Assembly: GCA_002862205.1 (NCBI GenBank)
Contig: PKCN01000267.1
Span: 57,125 to 121,124 of the forward strand
Length of the DNA stretch: 64,000 nt
Direction: 5' to 3'
From: Planctomycetaceae bacterium
GTDB lineage: Bacteria; Planctomycetota; Planctomycetia; Pirellulales; Pirellulaceae
Below, in pieces: positions 45,284-54,794 of this stretch. The stretch's first letter is position 1, and each line of letters begins with the position of its first letter. The position numbers were made by a program, and so were the translations under genes. The notes below the pieces were generated by a model. It was not told the DNA's origin. It saw only the letters and a list, made by a program, of their open reading frames with translations, and did no database searches.

Positions 45284-45814
45284 ATGAAGTGCCAATACTG
45301 CGAAAAGCCCGCAACATTCCATATCACCGAGTTGACCGAGCCCGGCGGTCCGCAGGTCATGCATTTGTGTGAAGAACATGCTCGGGGATTTCTGCAAAAA
45401 GAGGCAGCGACACCCGCTGCCTCGATTGCCGGAGCTTTGGCGAAGCAGCTCAATTTGGGGCAAACCAAGCAGGAACTCGCTGAACTGGACCAGAAGGAGT
45501 GTCCTGTCTGTGGCATCAGCTTCTTCGAGTTTCGCAATACGGGTAGGTTGGGGTGTCCATTTGATTACACCCATTTTGCGGAAGATCTGATCCCGTTGCT
45601 GACCAATATCCATGACTCCGTCGAGCATTGCGGAAAACGCCCTCGTCGTGCCGCGGCGGCTGATTCTCACGCCGAGTTGATTCAGCTTCGCCGTGAGATG
45701 GAAGAAGCAGTTGAACGCGAAGATTACGAGCGGGCATCGGAAATTCGAGATGAACTCCGGCGGATCGAAGAAGCCGGCAGCACCGAACAAAATGCCAGCG
45801 AGGAAGAAGAGTGA
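45284..45814 (+). CDS. mcsA: McsA-like activator of protein arginine kinase
   Basis: 176 residues. McsA activates McsB and contains zinc-binding modules. The N-terminal module has C3-x-x-C6 (KCQYCEKP) and a later C-x-x-H in LCEEHARGF. The second module is CPVCGISFFEFRNTGRLGCP (four Cys-type positions including a later Cys). A UVR-like coiled-coil motif sits near the C-terminus (about 140-176, EREDYERASEIRDELRRIE). It is immediately followed by mcsB, whose GTG start overlaps this stop (GTGA), so they are translationally coupled. Outside Firmicutes this pair is less common; no clpC or ctsR neighbour is in view. Confidence 0.92.
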   Translation: MKCQYCEKPATFHITELTEPGGPQVMHLCEEHARGFLQKEAATPAASIAGALAKQLNLGQTKQELAELDQKECPVCGISFFEFRNTGRLGCPFDYTHFAEDLIPLLTNIHDSVEHCGKRPRRAAAADSHAELIQLRREMEEAVEREDYERASEIRDELRRIEEAGSTEQNASEEEE

Positions 45815-46899
45815 TTCGAGATTCGGATTTTGATGACTTGGCACACAAGTCGGGTGAGTGGTTACGGGGCACCGGTCCCGAGTCAGATATTGTGATCAGC
45901 AGCAGGATCAGGCTGGCACGTAATCTTGCTGACTTCCCCTTCATTCGACGTTGCAGTGACGAAGATCGTGTCAGTATCGAACGGAACGTTCGTGCAAAGA
46001 TGGACTCCATCGAGGAATGGAAAGACGTCCGTTATATCGACCTTGAACAACTCTCAGAGACCGATCGACAGTTCCTTGTCGAACGACAACTCATCAGTCG
46101 GGAGATTGCCGATGCGGAAGGTTCGCGAGCGGTTGCCATTGATCCCAAAGAGCAGTACAGCGTGATGATCAACGAAGAAGATCATCTTCGTATTCAGGTC
46201 ATGCACAGTGGCTTGGATCTCAAGTCAGCTTGGCAAAGCATTGATGAGTTGGACGATAAGCTCGAGGGAGCGATCCTGTACGCATTTCATCCTCAATTCG
46301 GTTACTTGACCGCTTGTCCCACGAACGTGGGAACCGGTCTCAGAGTCAGCGTGATGTTGCACCTTCCTGCACTTGTGATCACCCGACAAATTGACAAGGT
46401 GTTCCGAAGCATGCAGCGCATCAACGTCACCGTACGTGGATTGTACGGGGAGGGGTCGCAGTACACTGGCGATTTTTATCAGGTCAGTAACCAGATCACT
46501 CTGGGGCATCGCGAACAGGATCTCGTTGCTCTTGTGGGGGATGACGTGGTGCCACGAATTATCGAATATGAACGCAAAGCGAGGGATTTTCTCGTTAAGC
46601 AGGGACAGCAGGATCTTCACGACGATGTGAGCCGGGCGCTTGGTATCTTGAGTACCGCCAAGAAAATCAGCAGTGAGGAAACCATGCATTACCTGTCGAA
46701 GGTGCGAATGGGAGTCAACTTGGGCCTCATTGATGATGTGCCCGTTGGCACGATCAATAAATTATTCATCCACACGCAGCCCGCTCACCTGCAGAAACTA
46801 CAGGGCCGACTACTGAGTTCATCTGACCGAAACGTGGAAAGGGCAACGTATTTACAGTGTCATTTGAGTGGGAAACTCAGTGACGGTGAGTTGAATTGA
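45811..46899 (+). CDS. mcsB: McsB protein arginine kinase
   Basis: 362 residues, near the usual length of about 350. It phosphorylates arginine residues on proteins, marking them for ClpCP degradation in Firmicutes. The guanido-kinase fold is clear: SSRIRLARNLADFPF, the conserved CPTNVGTGLRVSVMLHLP with its reactive Cys-type position, and RGLYGEGSQYTGDFYQVSN. The C-terminal region HTQPAHLQKL and later helical part fit the family. The start overlaps the mcsA stop. Substrates and the protease partner in this organism are unknown. Followed by a 277-bp spacer to the sigma factor gene. Confidence 0.95.
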   Translation: MIRDSDFDDLAHKSGEWLRGTGPESDIVISSRIRLARNLADFPFIRRCSDEDRVSIERNVRAKMDSIEEWKDVRYIDLEQLSETDRQFLVERQLISREIADAEGSRAVAIDPKEQYSVMINEEDHLRIQVMHSGLDLKSAWQSIDELDDKLEGAILYAFHPQFGYLTACPTNVGTGLRVSVMLHLPALVITRQIDKVFRSMQRINVTVRGLYGEGSQYTGDFYQVSNQITLGHREQDLVALVGDDVVPRIIEYERKARDFLVKQGQQDLHDDVSRALGILSTAKKISSEETMHYLSKVRMGVNLGLIDDVPVGTINKLFIHTQPAHLQKLQGRLLSSSDRNVERATYLQCHLSGKLSDGELN

Positions 46900-47176
46900 T
46901 CGGTGTTTCTGCGGCTCGGATGCCGATTGTGACGTTGAACAGATGTGTTCCGAGCACCATGACGCTTGATCGTCAGGCTGTGTACAATTGGCGGACCTCC
47001 CGCGGCTTCAAAGGATTGCCAGACGCGGTCTTTTTCTAAAGTTCAACGCCTTAACGCCTGCCTGTAAGAACCTTCTGGGGTGTAGGAATCGTACAAATCG
47101 TCACGGTTATTGATTCCGTTGACGATTATTTGGCATAAGCTTTGATGTATACCATCCGTGACTCCGAGAGACTGGC

Positions 47177-47764
47177 GTGAGCGAAGAGACGCAGCTGATC
47201 GACCTCGCCGTTCATGGTGATCGCAACGCATTTACTGCGTTGGTTGAAATGAATCAGGAGCGTTTATTTGCTTCCATGATCCAGGTCACGGGGTCGCCCG
47301 ATGAGGCCGAAGAGGTGGTTCAGGAGGCATTCATTCGAGCTTTTCTGAAGTTGGACACGTTTCAACGCAACAGCCAGTTCTTTACGTGGTTGTACCGCAT
47401 CGCATTCAATAGTGCTCTAACTCGGAAGCGGCGCAACCGAGCACGAGTGTCTCTCGATCATTGGCGGGAAAATAACGGACTCGAAGTCACTGATACCGCC
47501 GATGCAGTTGATGAGCCTATGCTGCGTCAGGAGCGAGTCAACCTCGTGCGTGCAGCAATTCAGATTCTCTCAGAGGACCACCGCACGATTTTGGTGCTTC
47601 GTGAAATGCAGGAACGGTCCTATGAAGATATTGCTGAAATATTGGAAATCTCAATCGGTACTGTCCGTAGCCGATTGAGTCGGGCTCGTAATCAGCTCAA
47701 AGTAACGCTGGAGGCGATGGAGAACGACGAAGAAGCGATGCCGGGACCCGATTCGGTTTCTTGA
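47177..47764 (+). CDS. ECF-type RNA polymerase sigma factor
   Basis: 195 residues from GTG 47177. Sigma-70 region 2 covers about residues 10-80 (EVVQEAFIRAFLKLDTFQ and FTWLYRIAFNSALTRKRR). Region 4 spans about 125-180, with ILSEDHRTILVLREMQERS and the helix-turn-helix SYEDIAEILEISIGTVRSRL. There is no separate anti-sigma gene directly after; the next gene is on the opposite strand 6 bp away. The ECF type is confident but its regulon is not readable from sequence. The 277 bp upstream, after mcsB, includes a weak TTGACG...TTTGAT-like pair, which is not firm. Confidence 0.92.
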   Translation: MSEETQLIDLAVHGDRNAFTALVEMNQERLFASMIQVTGSPDEAEEVVQEAFIRAFLKLDTFQRNSQFFTWLYRIAFNSALTRKRRNRARVSLDHWRENNGLEVTDTADAVDEPMLRQERVNLVRAAIQILSEDHRTILVLREMQERSYEDIAEILEISIGTVRSRLSRARNQLKVTLEAMENDEEAMPGPDSVS

Positions 47765-47769
47765 AAGGG

Positions 47770-50700
47770 TCACTCAACCCGAGGGCTCAGTTGCACGTTG
47801 CGATAACGGACACTTGTGTGGTCCCCTTGCAGGTAAAGAGGGCCATCACGCATCACGTCGCCGAATAAAGCACCTCCCGTTGCACCTTGGACCGGTTGGT
47901 TATCGATCACAAGTTTACCGTTGAGTCGTACGGTCATGTGTCGATCCACGAGTGTAAGTTCATACGTCTGCCATTGTCCCCCGGGCAGGCCAGCGTTGGT
48001 CGTCGGGGGGATTCGACCGAAGATTGAGCCAGGTCCGTTGATGCCTTGCATCTGACTGTCGCGGTCGACGACTTGCGCCTCGTAAAGGCCCCGCACGTAG
48101 ACTCCGCTGTTTCTTTCTTTACCAATATTGAACTCAATGTGGACTTTACAGTCTCCAAACTCGCGAGTTGTACGCAAGTTCCCGAATTCGCCGTACGCAC
48201 TGAAGTCTGATTTTGGTGTTGCATTCACCATTTCTCCATGCTCAACACGCCAACCATTTTTGGCACTTGGAGGTTGGAGTTGCCAGCCCGACAAGTCGCG
48301 ACCGTTAAACAGTGTGATTGGTTTCCCGAAACGCACCTTGGAAAGGTTCGGGCGTGGTGGCATCGGAGGACATTTGCGTCCCTGCCCAATCTCATTGCTT
48401 GACTCAGATGTAACCGTGATATTTTCGTTGTTGACGGTGACGATGTAATTCGTTTTCTTTCCGTTGCGATGACGTGTTAATACCAGCGAATCACCAACCA
48501 CAGCGACCTTGCCTAGCGGCTTTGCCGAACCAACACGCCACATCAAGTGAGCCACCAAACCTTCCTGGTTTTTTGCAACTTCAAGCCAGCCGCCATAACC
48601 ATCTTTGAAATCAAGAAACCACGTGCCAAGAAATGGTGCTGTCTGGTCAGGGGAAATAGTCCTCGGTGTTTTCTTTTCCGTCACAAGCCGGCGGTCAGGT
48701 TGGTTGTTCATGAAAGCTATCAGATCTCTCAGTTCGCGATCTGTCAGCGTATCAACAAGCCCTTCCGGCATCATTGAGGTGTGAAGCTCTTTTCTTTCCA
48801 CAATCTGCGCCGTTTTGAAAACACGTTCACGACCCGCGTTGTCCCGGTAAACTTCATTCCCACCACCGCCATCGCGGAGCATGATCCCAGTGAAGATGTG
48901 CCCGTCCTCGGTAATCAGCATGCGGGGAAAATATTGTGGATCGACATCGCGGCTCGGTTGCAGGATTGAACGCAGGATTCGGTCCGGAGATCCGGCATTG
49001 GAAACGGCAGACAAGTCAGGCCCAACAACACTACCTCGACCCTGATGGCGATGGCATTTAGAGCATGTACCCACCTGTGCGTGGTGGAAAATCCGGCGTC
49101 CAGCATTCACGTCGACGGGTTGTTGGATTTCATTCAAACGCTTCTGCCATGTGGCTGTTTCAGAAGTTGGTGGACGCCCTTCGCCAATCTTTGCTGGTCG
49201 CAACGCTGCGTTCACCAGATCGCCAGAGTCGGGATAACGCTTGCCAATCGTCTGCAGTTCATTGCGTTGGTCATCGCTCAGTTTGCAATAGCGAAGGGAG
49301 CGAATCGCTTCCTCACGCAGTGCGCGCTCGTCTGTGTTGGCAAGTCGGATCAAACGCGGAATACCTTCCTCAGATGCAAGTGATAATCCGGCAATGGCAT
49401 CCGCACGTATGGGACTCTTGACACTGGAATCCTCGGCAAGTTCAAACAGGATTTTTCTCGCCTTATTTGTTTGATTGGCAGCAAGTGCCCGAGTCAACTC
49501 CTGAAGAATCTCTGCGTCACCGGTAGCCAACAGTGACTGCCACAGCGGTTCTGTAAAGTTCTTGTCCTGGGGAGTGAGCAGGCGGAGTGCGTATGCTCGT
49601 ACTTGGAACGGTGCATTGGTGTCACGGATGCGAGCCATGAGCATCGCTGGATCGGCCACGCCTGCTTGTGGATTGTCAGAGAGCGTATTGATCGTGGCCA
49701 ATGCTGCCTCAAACGTTTTGTAATCGAGTTTCGGGTCAGAAACGATTATTTCAACGTCTGGAGAAAATTCTTTGAGGCGGTGCTCTGATATCCATCGTAA
49801 TGTTTCAAACTGGATTTCAGCGTCAGGTTGTGCGAGGAAATATTCGATCCATTTTGTGTCATCAGGATCGATTCTTTTCAGTGCCAGCAGGAGAGAAATT
49901 TTGTCTTCGAAGGGAAACGCATTTGCTTCCTCTTCTGTGATCGACTTGATCTTTCTGCCGAGCGCATTGATTGCAGCATGGCTTAAGAAAGAATCGTCAG
50001 AGCGGCAAAGCTCAAGCAGTTTTTCCTGTGTAAGTGTCTGTTCTCCATTAATCAGACTTTTTGCAAGTTGCGCTTGTGGCGTTGCAGTTCGAAGTTTCAT
50101 GGGACCCAACCAGTTCGCGATTTCAGGATCGATTTCCAGTTTCCAGACGCGTCCACGTCCATGCAGTTGATAGGACCCGAATACCCAGTCAGTCAAAAAA
50201 AAGACAGTGGGTGACACTTGTGTGATGCAAGTCGGACGAAAATGGTTGCCGCCGCGAATCAACGGTACCTGTTGTGTCGTGAAACTGGCTCCTGCTTCCC
50301 GCAGGGGATAGAAGTCAATTCGGTGGTCTGTCCATGATGGGACAATCAGCCCATTTCCCAAAGGTGCGATGCCGCACGGAGCTTCGGCGATGCTGTGAAG
50401 CATGGGTAGAGTGCCACGCAGTTCCCCATCCCAACAGACGAAGGGATGAAATGCGGCATTTCCATAGTGACGCTGGAAACCGTAATCACCATCTTCCACA
50501 ACATGCAGCAATCGACATGGGGGTCTCGATCCAGGGTCATTTTCAGCAGCGAAAATGGATCCATCGGCTCTCACACAGACACCAAAAGGGTTCCAGAAAC
50601 CTCTTGCGATCCGTTTCAAGGATTTGCCTTTGGGCGTACAGCTGAAAATACCACCTTCACCGGTGCCCCTGATGGATTGTTGGTCTGAACTTGTGAGCGT

Positions 50701-51237
50701 CCATGACTTCCAGAAATTTTCACCGAGGGCAAAAACGAGGTTGCCGTCGGGATGCCACGCTAATCCGCTCAAACCGTTGTGGGGATAGTCTGCTTCGGTT
50801 TGTAAATCGGCCAGCACCTCAATTTTGTCACCCTTGCCATCGTTGTTTGAATCTTTGACTCGAAGAATTCGATCGCGCTCGGCGAGATAGACCCATCCAT
50901 CGGGTCCCAGTTCCAGATCCATGGTGGCAGTGGTCTGATTGAAAAACACAGAGCGGGTGCCGTCTGTCTTGAGAATCACGATTTCGTCGTGTGCAGGGCC
51001 CACGTAATTTTCGGGACGAAAATGGGTATGGCTGCATACCAGCCAAACGTTTCCTGTGGAGTCTACATCGAGTCCCGTTGGTGTCACGACATCCGGGTGT
51101 TCTGCGATCAGGGTCAGCTTGACACCGTTATTGGCAATCGTGATTTCAGGATTGAGATCGCTTGGTGGGTCAGCGGCAAACAGGCATGCTGAACACGGCA
51201 ACAGGGTGATCAGCAACGCATTGACAAGAAGCCTCAT
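47770..51237 (-). CDS. PVC heme protein fused to C-terminal DUF1080 domain
   Basis: About 1,155 residues. The ATG at 51237 starts a signal peptide (MRLLVNALLITLLPCSACLF); the frame is open farther upstream but that extension overlaps the pseudogene. A propeller of the PVC dehydrogenase type spans about residues 25-370 (NVWLVCSHTHFRPENYVGP), then HEAT-like repeats to about 690, then a cytochrome c domain with CSKCHRHQGRGSVVGPDLS, and a C-terminal DUF1080 / 3-keto-disaccharide hydrolase domain from about residue 970 (LFNGRDLSGWQLQPPSAK, VRGLYEAQVVDRDS). It likely oxidises and cleaves sugars in the periplasm. The pseudogene lies 40 bp upstream. Confidence 0.9.
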   Translation of the reverse strand: MRLLVNALLITLLPCSACLFAADPPSDLNPEITIANNGVKLTLIAEHPDVVTPTGLDVDSTGNVWLVCSHTHFRPENYVGPAHDEIVILKTDGTRSVFFNQTTATMDLELGPDGWVYLAERDRILRVKDSNNDGKGDKIEVLADLQTEADYPHNGLSGLAWHPDGNLVFALGENFWKSWTLTSSDQQSIRGTGEGGIFSCTPKGKSLKRIARGFWNPFGVCVRADGSIFAAENDPGSRPPCRLLHVVEDGDYGFQRHYGNAAFHPFVCWDGELRGTLPMLHSIAEAPCGIAPLGNGLIVPSWTDHRIDFYPLREAGASFTTQQVPLIRGGNHFRPTCITQVSPTVFFLTDWVFGSYQLHGRGRVWKLEIDPEIANWLGPMKLRTATPQAQLAKSLINGEQTLTQEKLLELCRSDDSFLSHAAINALGRKIKSITEEEANAFPFEDKISLLLALKRIDPDDTKWIEYFLAQPDAEIQFETLRWISEHRLKEFSPDVEIIVSDPKLDYKTFEAALATINTLSDNPQAGVADPAMLMARIRDTNAPFQVRAYALRLLTPQDKNFTEPLWQSLLATGDAEILQELTRALAANQTNKARKILFELAEDSSVKSPIRADAIAGLSLASEEGIPRLIRLANTDERALREEAIRSLRYCKLSDDQRNELQTIGKRYPDSGDLVNAALRPAKIGEGRPPTSETATWQKRLNEIQQPVDVNAGRRIFHHAQVGTCSKCHRHQGRGSVVGPDLSAVSNAGSPDRILRSILQPSRDVDPQYFPRMLITEDGHIFTGIMLRDGGGGNEVYRDNAGRERVFKTAQIVERKELHTSMMPEGLVDTLTDRELRDLIAFMNNQPDRRLVTEKKTPRTISPDQTAPFLGTWFLDFKDGYGGWLEVAKNQEGLVAHLMWRVGSAKPLGKVAVVGDSLVLTRHRNGKKTNYIVTVNNENITVTSESSNEIGQGRKCPPMPPRPNLSKVRFGKPITLFNGRDLSGWQLQPPSAKNGWRVEHGEMVNATPKSDFSAYGEFGNLRTTREFGDCKVHIEFNIGKERNSGVYVRGLYEAQVVDRDSQMQGINGPGSIFGRIPPTTNAGLPGGQWQTYELTLVDRHMTVRLNGKLVIDNQPVQGATGGALFGDVMRDGPLYLQGDHTSVRYRNVQLSPRVE

Positions 51238-51277
51238 TGAAACCTCATTCTGGATATTTAGACGTGACACAAAAGTC

Positions 51278-51985
51278 TCATGGGTAGGCGAAGTTGGCTG
51301 CGATATTATAGACATTGCTCTTGGACATTGCTTCTTCTGCAACCGTCAGGCACTGTTGAGTATCATCGATCGGGTTTTGTGGATTCGCCTCGTAATCCAT
51401 TGAAATTGAACCATCCGTGGAGCATGGTCTCTGACTGCGTTTAACACTTCGCCAATCTTGTCATAGGAAGAACCATGTCCGTGATTGTGAATGCAGATCC
51501 GAATATCATCTTCGGCAACCAGTTCATCGAGGCTGTCGAAAGAATAGGGGTGCGGGTTGGCCGTCATGTTTTTTAGTCCAGCACATTTCGAAAACTCAAA
51601 TGTTTTTCGATGTGCTTGATGATCGTCTGTGAAGCGATTGACACCATGAGAACACAGTTTAATTCCTGCATGATCGAGCTTTTTTCAGAGTTCCGTCAAT
51701 TGCTGTGACGTTGAGTCCAGCGTTCCATGCTTGCTGTGAAATTCGACAAAATGCAAACCAAATCCCTGCAATGTGGCGGATTACTTTGTCGGCATTGAAA
51801 TTGCAGAGGGCGCGATTGCAGAGGGCGCGATTGCGGAGGGAGTCGCTCTGTATGCCTACCGGCCAACCGCCGGATCGATCTTTGGGAGGATCTGCCAATG
51901 ATGTGTGAGTTCCTGAGAAGCCAGCAACCGCGACACTCAAGCGAGCAACGAAGTGACGACGTGGAAGTCTGCGATGAGTTGGCAT
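51278..51985 (-). pseudogene. Decayed sugar phosphate isomerase/epimerase-like gene
   Basis: An ATG at 51985 begins a signal-like N-terminus followed by PVGIQSDSLR, family-like text. Three lesions are readable. A 15-bp repeat inserted near 51801-51841 adds NRALC twice before FNADKVIRHIAG. An extra C in the run at 51764-51766 shifts the frame; the next frame continues as GFGLHFVEFHSKHGTLD. A TGA stop at 51685-51687 lies in the continuing frame just before KKLDHAGIKLCSHGVNRF and NPHPYSFDSLDELVAEDDIR. Near 51408-51420 the frame jumps again to SMDYEANPQNPIDD, which is the family C-terminus, so an internal deletion is likely. The final stop is at 51278. These features together make a dead gene. 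Confidence 0.85.
51801..51841. repeat. 15-bp tandem repeat inside the pseudogene
   Basis: TTGCAGAGGGCGCGA occurs at 51801 and 51816, followed by a partly matching copy from 51831. It is 2.7 copies and appears to have inserted two extra codon pentads into the isomerase pseudogene. Confidence 0.85.
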
Positions 51986-52217
51986 GGGAATGATGGAAAG
52001 CACTGGATTCACAGGCGGGACGGTTGACATGTTGGTGGGTGTTCATTGGTGTCGTGGCATTTTTTCGTGCCAGCAACGCCCGAGGAGGCCTGAATTGTAG
52101 TCGATCATGACCGTTGATTTTCAAAGAGATGAAAGAACCTTCGATTGTGTGTAGAATCTAGGGTGAGTTTAGAATTTGGTGACAAACCAACAATATTCCT
52201 TCTTTGACACACTGATC

Positions 52218-53012
52218 ATGAAACGACTTTCTGTTTGCCTGACCCTATTTTTTGTTGCGTCTGCGTTCCCTACAAACAGTTTTGCTCAAGCAACTGAAGA
52301 GGGAGAGTGGATTCAGTTGTTCAATGGCAAGAATCTTGATGGTTGGACCCCCAAAATCCGATTCCACAAATTGGGTGAGAACTACGCGGATACCTTCCGA
52401 GTTGAGGATGGGCTGCTAAAAGTCGGCTATGAAAATTACGATCAATTCGGTGAGACGTTTGGGCACCTTTTCTACAAGAACAGCTTTTCAAATTATCGCA
52501 TGCGGGTTGAGTATCGGTTTGTGGATGACCAGTGCGAGGGAGGTCCCGGTTGGGCCTTGCGAAACAGTGGCATCATGGTTCACGGCGAGAAACCTGAGGA
52601 CATGGCAAAGGATCAGGATTTTCCTGTCTCGATTGAAGTGCAGTTATTGGGGGGAGATGGCAAAAACAAACGCACAACATCCAACCTGTGTACGCCCGGT
52701 ACCAACGTAGAAATGGATGGGAAACTCTTTAAACCGCACTGCACGAAATCATCGTCAAAGACTTACCATGGTCCAAAGTGGGTGACTGCAGAAATCGAAG
52801 TCCGTGGGAACGAGGTCATCAAGCATTTACTCGATGGCGAAGTGGTACTTCAATACACAAAGCCGCAGTTGGACGACCGTGATGCGCACGCGAAGGAATT
52901 AGCAGAAAAGGCTGGTACCAAGATGCTCGGTGGAGGCACGATTTCGCTGCAGTCAGAAAGTCATCCTGTTCATTTTCGCAAGGTCGAGTTGATGATTCTT
53001 GATGATAAGTGA
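52218..53012 (+). CDS. Secreted DUF1080 (3-keto-disaccharide hydrolase) protein
   Basis: 264 residues from the ATG at 52218, where a signal peptide begins (MKRLSVCLTLFFVASAFPTN); 14 extra residues upstream are open but not preferred. The family hydrolyses 3-keto-glycosides or binds glycans; the fold is a concanavalin-like sandwich. Visible signatures are WIQLFNGKNLDGWTPKI, GHLFYKNSFSNYRMRVEYRF, GPGWALRNSGIMVHGEKPE and a C-terminal ISLQSESHPVHFRKVELM. It is a single-domain relative of the C-terminal domain in the large heme protein next door, and may act on the same sugar. Confidence 0.9.
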   Translation: MKRLSVCLTLFFVASAFPTNSFAQATEEGEWIQLFNGKNLDGWTPKIRFHKLGENYADTFRVEDGLLKVGYENYDQFGETFGHLFYKNSFSNYRMRVEYRFVDDQCEGGPGWALRNSGIMVHGEKPEDMAKDQDFPVSIEVQLLGGDGKNKRTTSNLCTPGTNVEMDGKLFKPHCTKSSSKTYHGPKWVTAEIEVRGNEVIKHLLDGEVVLQYTKPQLDDRDAHAKELAEKAGTKMLGGGTISLQSESHPVHFRKVELMILDDK

Positions 53013-53345
53013 TCAGGGGCTTTGTCTTTTCACTTCTCGCTGTTCTGGTTTTTGATAGCGAGGCGGTTGGAATGTGGCCGTTTGGGAAGGCCACGCTTTG
53101 TTCACCCAAATTGCAATGAGGGTGTCTGTCGACCGTTCCGTTGGTGTCTTGTCCCACATTCTTCTTGATTGCCTCATGCCTCATGTTCGGTGCTGACGCA
53201 ACGTACGGGCAGTGCGCGGGTCATAATGGGAACAAGCGGGGATTGTTACTGGCGGTCATGTGTAGAATGAATATGCTCCCGCGAATCAGCTAGTTTGAGG
53301 CGGGTTTTTTCGATGTGCTTTCCACACAAGAGGGCAAAGGAACCC
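53013..53345. other. Intergenic region before astD
   Basis: 333 bp with no supported gene. A TAGAAT-like -10 element sits near 53263, but no clear -35 at proper spacing accompanies it. Several short frames are open on both strands without motifs. Confidence 0.45.
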
Positions 53346-54794
53346 ATGTCACCTTCATTAACAAGTCTCAGCCCCATCGACGGAGAAATGCTGTGGCAGG
53401 GAAATGTGGCCGACGAACAGGATGTTCGTCAGTGCATGCAACGTGCGTCGGCAGCACTCGTGCGATGGCGGTCCAAGTTGGTCGATGACCGAGTTGCGAT
53501 TTTACGTCGTTTTGGGGCTGAATTGACTGCCCGGAAAACTGAAATCTCTACCTTGATCAGCCGCGAGGTGGGTAAGTTGGCATGGGATGCTGATGGAGAA
53601 GTTGCGGCGGCTATTGCCAAGATCGAGATGTCGATTTTAGCGAAAGAACAACGTCGTAGTGATTTGCAAATTGAATTGGGTAATGCGTCTGCATCACCGG
53701 TTCAACGTAAAATTCGATACCAGCCTGTGGGGGTGACGCTGGTGTTGGGACCCTTCAATTTTCCTTTGCATCTTCCCGGGGGACAGATCATTCCGGCATT
53801 ACTGGCCGGCAATACGGTCGTTTTCAAGCCAAGTGAGCAGGCAATGGCAGTGGCCCAGTGGATGGTCGATGCATGGCACCGGGCCGGGCTTCCTGAGGAT
53901 GTCCTGCAATTGTTGCCTGGGGCGGTGAATACTGCCAAACTGGCAATTGAATCACCTGAAGTCTCTGCCGTTTTTCTGACGGGAGGACGCGACGCAGGAA
54001 ACGCCATCCACCGGCAGCTGGCGGGGCGACCCGAGGTCCTGCTGGCCTTGGAATTGGGGGGGAATAACCCAATCGTAACGATGGATTCTGTTGATCCAGA
54101 AACCGCGGCGAGGATTGTTTCATTCTCAGCATTCATTTCGGCCGGTCAGCGCTGCACATGCGCACGGCGTGCTGTATTTCTCTCCAGTCAAGCGGCTGAG
54201 AAGCAAATCGATGCCGTGGTAAATCAGTCACGAAAGCTGCGAGTCGGAATGCCATTTGGTTCACCTGTTCCACAGATTGGACCGTTGGTGTCCGAGGCAG
54301 CAGCGTCACAAGTGGGTGAAATCTACGATCGCTTGCTGAGCCTTGGTTGCAAGGCCTTGTTGCCGTTGAAGTCTGTCAGTTCAAATGCTTCATTGCTTGG
54401 CCCGGCGATTGTAGATGCGACAGGAATATCTTCGGAATCAGCCTGTGAAATGAACCGGATGGAATGGTTCGGACCTGTTCTGGTGGTTCAGCAGGTAAGT
54501 GATTTTGGTGCTGCTATCGAGGTAGCTGCCGAAACTCCGTACGGGTTGTCAGCGTCGCTTCTGGGAGGCAGTCGGGAAATGTTTGAGCAGTTTGTTGATT
54601 GTGTTGGGGCGGGTGTCGTGAATTGGAATTCACCGACCACCGGTGCTGCCGGAGCGCTGCCTTTTGGTGGCTTGGGAGCGAGTGGAAATCATCGGCCAGC
54701 GGGATTTTTTGCCATCGACTTCTGTTGTGATCCGGTTGCTTCTTTAGAGCAATCAACACCGGTTGTGGCGGATCCGTGGGATGTTGCTAAATGA
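53346..54794 (+). CDS. astD: Succinylglutamate-semialdehyde dehydrogenase-like aldehyde dehydrogenase
   Basis: About 482 residues from the ATG at 53346, which has AAAGGAA just upstream; an in-frame start at 53295 is less likely. It oxidises an aldehyde with NAD+ in the cytoplasm. The NAD-binding area has PFNFPLHLPGGQIIPALLAG, the catalytic Glu is in LALELGGNNPIV and the nucleophilic Cys in SAGQRCTCARRAV. Close linkage to astB (the stop overlaps the next ATG by 4 bp) supports the arginine succinyltransferase pathway role. Other AST genes (astA, astC, astE) are not in the window. Confidence 0.9.
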   Translation: MSPSLTSLSPIDGEMLWQGNVADEQDVRQCMQRASAALVRWRSKLVDDRVAILRRFGAELTARKTEISTLISREVGKLAWDADGEVAAAIAKIEMSILAKEQRRSDLQIELGNASASPVQRKIRYQPVGVTLVLGPFNFPLHLPGGQIIPALLAGNTVVFKPSEQAMAVAQWMVDAWHRAGLPEDVLQLLPGAVNTAKLAIESPEVSAVFLTGGRDAGNAIHRQLAGRPEVLLALELGGNNPIVTMDSVDPETAARIVSFSAFISAGQRCTCARRAVFLSSQAAEKQIDAVVNQSRKLRVGMPFGSPVPQIGPLVSEAAASQVGEIYDRLLSLGCKALLPLKSVSSNASLLGPAIVDATGISSESACEMNRMEWFGPVLVVQQVSDFGAAIEVAAETPYGLSASLLGGSREMFEQFVDCVGAGVVNWNSPTTGAAGALPFGGLGASGNHRPAGFFAIDFCCDPVASLEQSTPVVADPWDVAK

